Assembly: GCA_964017185.1 (NCBI GenBank)
Contig: OZ024870.1
Coordinates: 64,396,812 to 64,460,811 of the forward strand
DNA length: 64,000 nucleotides
Origin: Rugalucina vietnamica
Lineage: Eukaryota; Mollusca; Bivalvia; Lucinida; Lucinidae
Reading direction: 5' to 3'
The first letter of the stretch is position 1. Every line of letters begins with the position of its first letter. A program made the position numbers and the translations under genes. The notes below the pieces were generated by a model that did no database searches, was not told where the DNA came from, and saw only the letters and a program-made list of their open reading frames with translations. Positions 22,492 to 33,924 of the stretch are shown here, piece by piece.

Positions 22492-22603
22492 GCTTATCGA
22501 ATAAGGTAGCTGTCTATTGCATGCATTAATGACGCACTTTTATTGAACCATAAACGTGCGTCATTAATGCAAGCAATAGACAGCTACCTTATTCGATAAG
22601 CGT
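22492..22603. repeat. Near-perfect hairpin palindrome
   Basis: GCTTATCGAATAAGGTAGCT and about 30 further bases are repeated inverted after a loop of about 15 bp (TTTTATTGAACCATA). Arms are about 48 bp. Confidence 0.85.
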
Positions 22604-22709
22604 GCCATAAACAACTACCGTTTGTTGAAAAGCTGGAAAGTAGACACCCCAAACTTCATTTAAGTATGTCAAGTAACCATTAAACATGTGCATAGCAATG
22701 ACAGCGACG

Positions 22710-22763
22710 AATGAATGAATGAATGAATGAATGAATGAATGAATGAATGAATGAATGAATGAA
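22710..22763. repeat. (GAAT)n microsatellite
   Basis: Run of about 13 tetranucleotide units. Confidence 0.95.
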
Positions 22764-23039
22764 TACAAACATGTAGCACTTTCTTTTCAAATGAATAATG
22801 AATGGAGTGGGAAGTTCTTTTCTTCTTAATTCTACTTTTACCCTTTTTTTCCGGAAACATATATAAGATTGCCATAGATTTTAATTTCTTAGAAAAAAAA
22901 AAAGATAGCTTTTTTTTTCTTTCTTTTTTTTCAGTTATGACACGCCTTTGTTTTATGGCCCCTTATTATAAAGGTGTCAAGCAGATACCTCCATGTGGTC
23001 TTAAATGGATATTTAAAATTTTAAATTGAATTAGCTTTA

Positions 23040-23375
23040 TGTAAGGACATCATCTTGGAGCAATATACATGTACGCGCGTGCCATTCAATGGCTACCGTG
23101 AAAATTCAAAACCTACAAATTAAAGGTGCTCAAGACCATCACACTTCTTACTATCAAAACATTTGGTAATTACATAGGTGTCATCTTGAAGCAATATACA
23201 TGTACGCGCGTGCCATTCAATGGCTACCGTGAAAGTTCAAAACCTACAAATTAAAGGTGCTCAGGACCATCACACTTCGTACTGTCAAAACATTCGGTTA
23301 TTACATAGGTGTCATCTTGAAGCAATATACATGTGAACGCGTGCCAATGGCTACCGTGATAATTCACACGTACAA
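23040..23375. repeat. Three tandem copies of a unit of about 123 bp
   Basis: CATCTTGRAGCAATATACATG recurs at about 23049, 23171 and 23312 with GCGTGCC...AATGGCTACCGTG. The copies are close to identical. No coding sense. Confidence 0.8.
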
Positions 23376-24729
23376 ATTAGTTTCGGGTTTCATCTTTTGT
23401 CGGTGAGTATACATACTTTTTATAGACCACTTTTAAACTGTTAAACATGCAAACTATTCTGAAGCTTATGTTATCAAAATGCTAAAATGCCAACAAGGAA
23501 AATGGAGGATGTACGAATACAAGTAATTAGTTAGATAAATAAGTGCCATTTAGACCACCAAGATTCAGTATTAATTAAAAATCAATGTGGCGTGTGTCGC
23601 GATACATGTACCTGGCTTGAAACAAATCGATTATTCATCGATTGTCAACTGTGAAAGCGTCTGTCAGAAGCGATTCGGTATATTTAGTAGGGTTTCAGTA
23701 GCAATTTACCACATGGGCTACTTAATTAGGCTTCTTTAATTTCGTTTTTAGAATGTAGCTGTAAAAACAAAGTACCCGAGAAGTTTAAGAAAATAGAAAC
23801 ACGCGTTCACACCGCCGTTAAGAAAACAAATACGCGTGTTCACACCTCAAGATTAACTTTTAAAATTATTACGTCCATTTTTACTGTATAGGAAGAAACT
23901 TTTACATGGAGTAAAATACGCGCACAATTTAGTTTACCTCCTTAACTTGGAAAAGGTAAATATTACATGCACATCCATTTCAAGATCTACACCTTCTAGG
24001 AAAAAATACCACAACAGTTTTTTTATTAGATTTCTGTTCAAGTAGAAGTCAACACGGCCTATGGATTCACGGAGATTGTCGAAAGTTTTGATTATTGTCA
24101 ACGAACGAAAAGAAATGAGTAAGACCAGACTGCGCGATTAGCGTATTAAACTCTGTCCACAAGTACACTTGTATGAATTGCAAGATCCATAACATAAACA
24201 ACATTCCCTATTACAAACCATAATGATCACGAAAATCAGCACATCAGCTAATGCGCTTCAAGTTTCTAAATGGTATGTTTGCGCATACTGCATTATAAAT
24301 ATTCAAAAACATAAAAGTATTATTTATAAACTAAGTTCATTTCCTTAAATTGATGAACGTTGTACATGTACATGGATTTCACGGACTACACTTTCTACGA
24401 AAAAAACAAACACAAAAAACAAACAACGTTTTCCCTACCATATCATATACTATATTCATACCTTTATTCCTTCCCAAAAGAACACAAAGGTTCATCCTCC
24501 TGTAGGTGCGATCGACAATAGACGCATGTCAAATTAATTACAATTTAAAAAATAAGTACATGTATGATAATTTTTGAATAAATATAAAACAATTAGAATT
24601 TTAAGTTTTTACAAGTATGTAACTTACGGATGTTACGTATTTGTTTAGATGGCTTATAATCCACATTTAATGTTTTGTTTACATTAAAAGTTATAACTAG
24701 AATTTGTTTTCTATGTGAAAACTGATGTC
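23376..24729. other. Intronic stretch without visible gene
   Basis: AT-rich and unique by eye; no convincing exon on either strand. Confidence 0.5.
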
Positions 24730-26935
24730 TCCCCCCTTTCTACGTGCATGTCCAAAATATGCAAGCAAGAGTTATAGTTCTTGTGCATCACATATCCTGT
24801 CATTCTGTTTTATAAGTGTACCAAGTTTCATTGAAATACCTCTTACGGTTTTCAAGTTATAGAGGGGGCACGAAAGTGTTTGGAAAATAATCAAAGGGAA
24901 ATAACTCCAAAGATATGAAAGCAAGAGTAATGATTCTTGTGCATCATGCTTTATAAGTGTACCATGTTTCATTGAAAAATCTCTAATGGTTTTTGAGTTA
25001 TAGAGCAGACACGAAATTGAATGAAATTTAATCAAAGACATAGACATAGACAAATTTATTCAGACATAAACTATACAGTTTCTAGTCTATCAGTACATAA
25101 TTTGACAAACATATTACAAAGGTCACAAATAGCAGATGGATATCATAATACATGTACATATTGCTAATCATATTTCTTATCTTATTATTGACTGGTTTAT
25201 GAAATAAAGCATGAAAATAACTTGGTTATACTACATTATCAATTGTAATAGGAAATAACAACATAGAGTCCATGTGATTCTTAAAGTACATTTCCAATTT
25301 TGCATTGCATGGATAAAATGAAGTGTTGGAGGTTGAAATCCGTGATGCAAATTAACAAGTTTAGACATGATTGTACATATGACAAACAACAAAAATGACT
25401 TAAATACTATAAAATGTTATTATGCATTAATAAGTGACTTTCGTAATTCGAAGGATTCTTGTAACTACTTTCCTAAATTTCTTAGCGTTAACAGTTTTTT
25501 GGATTGCATTAGATTTATGAATTTATACATACTAGGCCTTTTATAATATAATGGGCGAATATATTTTCTTCGTGTTGCTTCATAAATTGGACATATAATG
25601 ACAAAGTGGTACTCGTCCTCTAAATCCGCCTTATCACATAATGTACAAATACGCATAGTTCTATCTCTTCTCTGTTGGGTATAGCGTCCCGTTTCAATAC
25701 GTAATTGATGGGAGGATAGTCGTAACCGTGATAATGCTACTCTGGTCCTACAAGAGAGTTCATCTAAATAGCTTTCAAATTCGAAGGACTGCTTAATCTC
25801 CTTATATAAAGTCAAGGATCTAGAATTAACAATATCATTATACCATTTTTGTTTAAAAGCATCCAAAACTCTTTGCTTAAAACAAAGATGAAAAGTATTT
25901 AAGTTCACAGAAAAAGGAAAGGGAAATAACTCCAAAGATATGCAAGCAAGAGTTATGGTTCTTTAGCATGACACATCATCTCATCGTGCTTTATAAGTGT
26001 ACCAAGTTTCATTGAAATATTTCTTATGGTTTTCAAGTTATAGAGTGGACATGAAATTGTATGGAAAAATAATCAAAGAAAATAACTCCAAAGATATGAA
26101 AGCAAGAGTTATAATTCTTGTGCATGACACATCGTCTCATCATGCTTTATAAGTGTACCAAGTTTCACTGAAATTTCTCTTACGGTTTTCAAGTTATAGG
26201 GTGGACACGAAATTGTATGGAAAATAATCAAAGGGAAATTACTCCAAAGATATGCAAGCAAGAGTTATGGTTCTTTAGCACGACACGTAATCTCATCGTG
26301 CTTTATAAGTGTACCAAGTTTCATTGAAATAACTCTTACGATTTTCGAGTTATAAAGCGGACACGAAATTGTATGGAAAATAATCAAAGGGAAATAACTC
26401 ATAAACTACTCAAGCCAGCGTTATGGTTCTTGTGCGTGATACATCGTCTGATCATGCTCAATGAGTGTACCAAGATTTATTGAAAAATCTTAAACGGTTT
26501 TCAAGTTATACAGCAGACACGAAATTGCATCGAAAATAATCAAAGGGAAATAACTCCAAAAATACTCAAGCCAGAGTTATGGTTCTTGTGCATGACACAT
26601 CGACTCGTCGTGGTCTACAAATGTACCAAATTTCATTGAAAAATCTTAAACGGTTTTCAAGTTATACAGCGGACACGAAATTGTATCGAAAATAATCAAA
26701 GGGAAATAACTCCAAAAATACTCAAGCTAGAGTTATGGTTCTTGTACATGACACATCGTCTCGTCGTGGTTCACAAGTGTACCAAGTTTCATTGAAAAAT
26801 CTATAACGGTTTTCAAGTTATAGAGCGGACACGATTTGTGACGGACAGACGGACGCACGGACAGACGGACGGACAGACGCACCGGGGAAAAACAATATGT
26901 CTCCCGACCCTGTCGGGGGGAGACATAATGACCTT
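24730..26935. mobile_element. Array element of 157-bp units with ACGG end
   Basis: The CTCCAAAGATATGMAAGCAAGAG motif recurs near 24751, 24908, 25932, 26089, 26246, 26403, 26558 and 26712, about 157 bp apart, apart from the gap made by a LINE. It ends with a GACGGACAGACGGACG run (26840-26880) and GTCTCCCGACCCTGTCGGGGGGAGAC. The layout matches the element at 460-1680. Confidence 0.75.
25036..25922 (-). mobile_element. 5'-truncated LINE insertion (C-terminal end)
   Basis: The minus-strand open frame 25465-25935 encodes the end of a non-LTR ORF2: CTLCDKADLEDEYHFVIICP, the C-x2-C...H...C knuckle typical of CR1/L2-like C-termini. The 3' tail lies at 25040-25080 (AATAAATTTGTCTATGTC on the minus strand). 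The first 13 residues of that frame come from array DNA, so the 5' breakpoint is near 25922. Confidence 0.8.
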
Positions 26936-28035
26936 TGTCACCTGTGTTGCTTTTCATACCATCTACGAGTACCCGATCTTTGAACAGAAGAATGGATGCG
27001 AAACTCATTTAATATTTAAGGACGTCATTAGAGATTCGCATCTTGAGCATTGTCCTTTCCAACAAAGAATGAAATTACCACACTTCCAGTGAACATGTGG
27101 ATAATCAGTATCTAGGAAAACATGTCCGTGAAATGTGTACCCCTTACACCCCACTTTTATATACAAAAACTGGGGTTTGCAGCGGTCACGTATACCTATT
27201 TGTCTTAATTTTGATCAAAAACATATTTTGTGGGTATTCGTTAAAACCGCCTCGGCGAGACGGTACTAAGGTGTACCCACAATCAATGATTTGAGCAAAA
27301 TTATTAAAACTGTAAAAAAAAATTCCAATGAAATTTTCAATGTTTGCTTTCCAAAAAAATTCTCTGTATGTTGCATGGGCAAGTTTTCGTAATGAATGGC
27401 ATTTGATCGAAGGTATTTAATTCTGTACAGTAGCAATGATTCAATATGCGGGTTGCTTTTCATGCAATGTCAGGATAAACACGAGCCACCAAAATGACAG
27501 GCATATACCGGCCGCAACCTCTTCTTTTCGGGGTTTGTTTGCTGTCACCCGACCCATGGTTTTAGGATTGGGTCGGTCGGTAGGCTTTTTTTTTTTTTTT
27601 TTTTTTTGGACAGAACTGAAAGATAATATTTTTGTTTGACTTTTACAGAGGATAGGTTTAAATTTCTGTTCAGAATCATATAGGCAGTTACTCTTCATAC
27701 TGTAAGACTGCACAATATTGCATTCAGACTATTATTATAATCAAAAAATAAGTAATTCAGAGACTGAAATTTAAGATATTCAAATTAAAAAAAAATCTTC
27801 TTTGAGGATGTCAATAAAATTTTTTGGGTAGGGGCAATTTTGGTGGGTCGGTCGGGTGACGGCAAACAGAGAATTTTTTAAGGTTGGCCTAAGAATAATT
27901 TACCTTTTACATATTTTGCTGAACCTCTAAAAAGCAATGAAGTAAAGCTAATGTCTGTGTGGCTTGGGCAAGCAATTGAAGGAAGCCATACAGCAAGAAG
28001 TTAACTTACTTTTCATGAGAATAGTTTAACAGATG
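26936..28035. other. Intron with MITE family B copy (27109-27394) and fragments
   Basis: 27109-27394 is a copy of MITE family B: GGAAAACATG at the left, GCATGGGCAAGTTTTCGTAATG at the right. Poly(T) lies at 27585-27607. GGGTCGGTCGG motifs near 27565 and 27845 may mark another small repeat. No exon is seen. Confidence 0.55.
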
Positions 28036-30204
28036 TTTTTAGCTCACCTGAGCCGAAGGCTCACTAGGTGAGCTTATAGTATGGTAGTCGAGCCGTCGTC
28101 CGTGCGTCGTCTTCCGTCGTCAACATTTTTAAACGACTTCTCCTCTGAAGCTGCCAGGCCGAATCTTTTCATATTTCACATATAGCATCTACAGGTGGGG
28201 GGAACGAATATTTGTGTTTTTTAGCTCACCTGAGCCGTCAGGCTCACAAGGTGAGCTTATAGTATACCCATGCTCCGTCGTCCGTCCGTCCGTCCGTCCG
28301 TCGTCCGTCGTCCACCATTTTCAAAGATCTTCTTCTCTGAAACAGCTTGGCCAATCAAAGCCAAATTTTACATGAAGCATCTATGGGAAGGGGGAACCAA
28401 TGTGTATATAAATAATCCAGGTCACATGACCAAGATGGCGCCATGCCCATATATGGTAAAAACCCTTCAAAAATCTTCTTCTCCGGAACCACTGGACCGA
28501 TTTCAACCAAACTTGGCATGAAGCATCGATGACTCAAGTACTACAATGTGTATATAAATCATGACCTTGCGGTGACCTTGACCTATTTTACAGCAAGGTC
28601 AACATAGGTCGCCTTTGCATTTGAATGGGAAAAAATGTTAAATTGTCATTTAAAGGAAAAATCTTGCAGAAAATGAGCAGTAGGACTGAATAATTTAATG
28701 ATTCTGAAAAAAATTGGGCACCAGGGGCTCATCCGCCCCCACCCCGGGGCAATATACATGTATATTATCATAATATTCAAACATCTTCTCCTCTGAAACC
28801 GCTTGGCCAATCAAAGCCAAATTTTATGTGAAGCATCAATGGGAAGGGGGAACCAATGTGTATATTAGAAATCCAGGTCACATGACCAAGATGGCAGCCA
28901 TGCCCATATATGGTAAAAACCCTTCCAAAAACTTCTTCTCCAGAACTCGTGGACCGATTTCAACGAAACTTGGCATGAAGCATTGATGGCTCAAGCACTA
29001 CAATGTCTATATAAGTCATGACCCTGTGATGACCTTGACCTATTTTACGGCAAGGTCAACATAGGTCGCCAATGCATTTGAATGGGGAAAACTTTTAAAA
29101 TGTCATTTGAAGTGAAAGTCTTGCAGGAAATGGGCAGTAGGACTGAATATTAATGATTCTGAAAAAAATTGGACCCCAGGGGCTCATGTGCCCCCACCCC
29201 AGGACAATATACATGTATATCTCCATAATATTCAAACGTCTTCTCCTCTGAAACCACTTGGCCAATCAAAGCCAAATTTTATGTGAAGCATCAATAGGAA
29301 GGGGTAACAAACATGTATATTAAAAATTTAGGTCACATGACCAAGATGGCCGCCATGCCCATATATGGTAAAAACCCTTAAAAAATCTTCTTCTCCAGAA
29401 CCGGTGGACCGATTTCAACAAAACTTGGCATGAAGCATTGATGGCTCAAGCGCTACAATGTGTATATAAATCATGACCATGTGATGACCTTGACCTATAT
29501 TACGGCAAGGTCAACATAGGTCACCAATGCATTTGAATGGGGAAAACTTTTAAAATGTAATTTAAAGTGAAAGTCTTGCAGGAAATGGGAAGTAGGACTG
29601 AATATTAATGATTCTGAAAAAAATTGGACCCCAGGGGCTCATGTGCCCCCACCCCGCGGCAACATACATGTATATTTCCATAATATTCAAACGTCTTCTC
29701 CTCTGAAACCGCTTGGCCAATCAAAGCCAAATTTTATGTGAAGCATCTATAGAATAGGGGAATCAATGTATATATAAATAATCTAGGTCACATGACAAAG
29801 ATGGCCGCCATGCCCATATATGGTAAAAACCCATCAAAAATCTTCTTCTCTGAAACCAATAGACTGATTTCAAGGAAACTTGGCGTGAAGCATCGATGGC
29901 TAAAGTACTTTAATGTATATATAAATCATGACCCTGTGATGACCTTGACCAAGTTTATGGCAAGGTCAACATGGGTTGCCTATGCATTTGAATTGGGAAA
30001 ACTGTTAAAATGTCATTTGAAGGGAAAAGCCAGCAGAAAATTGGCAAAGGGACAGAATATTGAAGATTCAGAAAAAAGAAAATGGCCCAAGGGCTTCATC
30101 TGCCCCTGCACTGGAATTAAATACCATAATATTCATACATGTTTATTGACCAGTATATGCAGCAGATCTCAGGTGAGCGTTTACAGGACCATTGGTCCTC
30201 TGGT
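28036..30204 (+). mobile_element. Array element copies B1 (partial) and B2 (four monomers)
   Basis: A truncated start (28036-28218, AGCTCACCTGAGCCGAAGGCTCAC) is followed by a full element from about 28219. The full copy has (CGTC)n at 28274-28314 and monomers with CATGACMAAGATGGC near 28423, 28885, 29334 and 29790. It has the same GGACCATTGGTCCTCTGGT end as copy A. Confidence 0.75.
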
Positions 30205-30369
30205 TTTTCCATAAAATTGCAATCAGATCGGACATCCAATACACATGAAAAATAGATAGGATGATAAACATATGGATGGTAATTTAACAAGATTATGACA
30301 TGTCGTAGGTGGCATCTTCAGAGTTATACATTTGTGTGTTTCAAAAGTTACATATAATATGAACTGAGC

Positions 30370-30640
30370 TATAGTGAATTGACATACTTATTTTATGGAA
30401 CACTTTCTAATATGTAAAGCGTCACCAATAAAATTAAAATACTTTTACAATTTTGTTTAATTTGTGGGTTAAGAATATGCTTAGCTGCATCCATTTCTTT
30501 GCCGAAATCATGTATAGTTTCTGATATTAGTCTACTGTTATTGCGTATGGAATCATACTTTTGGCAGTTTAAAAGGAAATGTCCCTCCAAATGTGTCCGG
30601 ACAAAAGGGACAGAATCGTTTATGTAAAAATAGATAACAT
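30370..30640 (-). mobile_element. LINE C-terminal fragment
   Basis: The minus-strand frame 30393-30590 begins EGHFLLNCQKYDSIRN, a decayed zinc-knuckle C-terminus like that at 25465. (ATT)n follows at 30646-30678. Confidence 0.6.
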
Positions 30641-30769
30641 TTACTGTTTATTATTATTATTATTATTATTATTATTTTAGTTTCTAAACGTTTCTAAAAT
30701 TTAAATAATTGACTCAGTTTATACGGAATTAAACATGGTACAGTTTTATGTCCTGTTTGTTGTTTCCAG

Positions 30770-30823
30770 CAAGTGATTCTATACCAGCACCTACTGAGGC
30801 TGTAATAACAACACATCGAATAG
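30770..30823 (+). CDS. Exon: Pro/Thr linker 1
   Basis: A strong acceptor (TGTTTGTTGTTTCCAG) and a consensus donor (ATAG|GTAAGT) bound 54 nt in phase 1-1. The translation is SDSIPAPTEAVITTHRIG, an 18-residue unstructured hinge suited to O-glycosylation. It is homologous to the exon at 38684, including about 70 bp of upstream intron. A linker before an Ig domain fits its position. Confidence 0.6.
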
Positions 30824-30829
30824 GTAAGT

Positions 30830-32590
30830 TCAGTGTTTGTTTGTATTGAGGTTTAACGTCCCAATCAGACATTTATCAGGTATGTCGGGACGGAGCCACC
30901 GCTTCCAGGTTATTTAACCAGAACCCCTAGGAGCTAATGTGACTTGCTCAATACGGCGCCTCGTGCATATTTAGGAATAAGTGCAGTATGTGTTTAAAAA
31001 TCACATTTATAATTTGTTTTCATTTAGTTGCTTTTCTTGAAAATATTGGGGCACAAACAAAAACTGATACGTAACTAAACCATTTTAGCCTAATTATTTG
31101 TTTTTTCTTTTCGGAGATATTCGAAGAGGATGCGGCTCATGTTATACTGATTGTCAAAGAAAGCATGTAATACATTTGAGGATGTTGTTTTAGGTGAATA
31201 CCAAATATATTTCCCCGAGTGAGTTGAAAACATTAGAACTTTCACGATTTCGCAGCACGAGTGAACATTTAATTAACGAGGTGAAATGTATTTGGTATTC
31301 ACCGATAAAAAAGTATATTTTCTTTTTATTTTTTTCCACTGTCAAGGCAGGCGGTAAAAAAATATCCATACTTTATGTTTTCGTTAATAAATAACTGTGT
31401 TTGAATTTCTGAAGAGGGGCACATTAAATGACGTTAAGTGTATGGAAACTGCAGGAATAATCCAAAATCTACGGTGAAAATATCGGCTGATGTCAAATAC
31501 AAGTGAAAATATCAATATCGATTCTGCGGTAAAAACTTTGACTTCACTCAGTCACTGCTAAGTGCAAAATAAAAGTCATTGAGTGAAACTTAAAATACAC
31601 CCATGACGTCATCCTTTTATAAAAACTGTCCATTATTTTTCGGGAATGGACAGTTTAGTGTCCATTATTTTTCGCATGAGCTCGTGTGAGCACAAAAGTC
31701 ATGGTCACCAATGAAGTGTTCATTTTCCCTTTGCTGCACCCCAAAATAATGTGTTCGCTATGTTCAAAGACACTAAATTTTGTGCAGGCTGATTGGAAGC
31801 TTTTCTAGCAAATGGTTTAGAATCTACCTAATATTAAATACAATTTCTTCCTAGTATTTGAAATCCTTTGCGATGAAATAGTCGGTATCATAAATTCCCC
31901 AAAACGTTATATCCAACGAATCATCGCATATTTCTGTATGAAAAAGGTTCTTGCTCCCTGGTTTCATTGTATTGTTAGAAGGTTAGGGTTAGTGTGAGGT
32001 GAATGAGAAACCTGACAGTAGGAACAGACTTCACACAGTTATTTATGACCAGCTGTTTCCCCCTAAAACAACCGGGCTTTATAATGGTCCTCTGTCTTTC
32101 GATGTTTCATAAATTTATTGAATAACTTATTCACAATAAAAACCGTTGGGGTGTAAAAAGCCCCACACGGCCGGCACCTTCGAAAAAAAATATACATATT
32201 TTGCACCTTAAAAAGACCTATAAACTTTACACCAAGATAGAAAAATATTAAAGAAATGCTGAAAGGCCTGGATAGAATCCAGTATCTACTTGCAAAAGGA
32301 AAGAAAAAGAAAGGGATAGATAATTATTGCCTTTGTACTTGCATTTGAACCCTTAGATACACACTAGGTTGGTGTATCATTTAACAATAACAATTGAGCT
32401 GCGTTTTCACAAACTTAAACCCTAGAAGGTGCCTAATTGCATGTTAGTATGGAGGTAAAAAGGCTACAATTTTAACATTTAAATAAGATATAGCAAATTG
32501 ATAAAGCGATTTAAAATAAATTAAATTGCAAAAAATGGGAAAGTTTCTGTCTTTCATGGGCATTCTTGGATCCATTATTTTTCAGAATGT
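30830..32590. other. Intron with small inverted repeats
   Basis: 30836-30930 resembles a SINE piece (GTCCCAATCAGACATTTATCAGG). 31193-31307 is a palindrome (GGTGAATACCAAATA inverted as TATTTGGTATTCACC). 31625-31665 repeats GTCCATTATTTTTCG. No exon is seen. Confidence 0.5.
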
Positions 32591-32599
32591 GACCGGAAG

Positions 32600-33575
32600 C
32601 TCTAAATCAACTTCCGGATATCCGCAAGAGGAATCATGCACCTATTGTCTACTAGCTCACGTTCCAGACTTTCCCGCGTCCCACATTGAACATAAGAGCT
32701 CGCGATTCTTCTCTGTAGACAATCCCACACGTGCTCGATCACGTTCATGTCAGCAGAACGTGCTAGCCAGTCCATAAGCTGAACTTACTCGCGTCCAAGG
32801 AACCATCTAACACCTCTGGCCCTTAGTAATTGGTCGTTATCGGCCATTAAAATAAACTCAGGACCCAATGCGCCAGCAAATGGATAAACAATGATGCCAA
32901 AAGTTCCATTGCCATGTCACCTACCAGTCAGCGACCATTTCTGAATACTGTACAGCTCCAAAGAACCACATTACATACCCACCCACACAAGCAAATTTGG
33001 TCTGCCAATCAAATCGTGTTCCAACAACACAAAGTCCATTAAAACTCTCAATTGTATGACACCACACACGTTGCCTTCCGTCACTGACGTCTAAGCTGAT
33101 TTTCGAAACCTCCGACCAAAGAAGCGGTCTCAAATGAAGCAGGCGAATGTTCTGATGCCAATCATGCAAAATCCATACAAAGTCATCCGGATTGTTGGGC
33201 ACTGTGAGGGTACAGGATGCATTCTTGCACTAGTTTTAAGATTGCGAAGACAGTTTCAGATCGTCTGATTACAAACATGATTCCCGAAAACGTCATGGAC
33301 TCGTGTTTTAGTGTGTTTTTTTTTCAGTGTAAAGGCTAAGTTGACAATAAAATGGTCATTTAGAGCCGTAGTATGGGCTGACAAGCAGGCTCTCTTGGCC
33401 TTGAACTGTTGTGGGACCGTCTTCAGAGAATCGTACCTGCCCGTAAAGTTCCTCTGGAACACGAGAAATCTGGAAATTGAAATGCTAAGGGTGTTGTTGG
33501 ATTCGTCTTCTGGGCATCCGGAAGTTATTATTTGAAACTTCGTGTCACACTGCAGGAGTTTAAACAGCTTCATGC
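32600..33575 (-). pseudogene. Tc1/mariner-type transposase relic
   Basis: Minus-strand frames carry Tc1 landmarks in order: an N-terminal part (33256-33573), then LLWSEVSKISLDVSDGRQRVW followed by GGYVMWFFG (32921-33202). The latter matches the WSDES..DGR.RVW and VMVWG motifs. Near 32700-32780 a decayed MDWLARSADMNVIEHVWD matches the DWPARSPDLNPIEHVWD box. The DDE frame is broken by shifts and stops. Terminal repeats were not identified. Confidence 0.75.
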
Positions 33576-33924
33576 TTTATGCCCGTTACTGGGTTGATGT
33601 TTACGATCATTTCCTGTAAAGATTTTTTTTTTTTTTTTTTTTTAGAATTTACTACCTCACCACCATGTGTTAAATAGCGATTTTTAAGGATAGTATTGTG
33701 CCATGATCCCTGACAAGTATATTGTTGATTGATTTTAAGTTTTTTGGGGTTTATTGGTTAGGGTACACATTGAACATTTATTATACATCATTAAATAAAA
33801 TAAATTATTTGACATTCACAAAATCTGCAAAATTAAATTCTAAAGTATACTATATCGTAGTTTAGGTGTTTCTTACTAGGTAATCCAGGATGTACAGCTG
33901 CATTCAGTTATTAATAAACCCATG

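Noticed and set aside
18941..23000. Simple repeats resembling a CRISPR or satellite locus
   Set aside because: Pure microsatellites ((CAAA)n, (ATTT)n, (GAAT)n) without spacer structure, in eukaryotic DNA.
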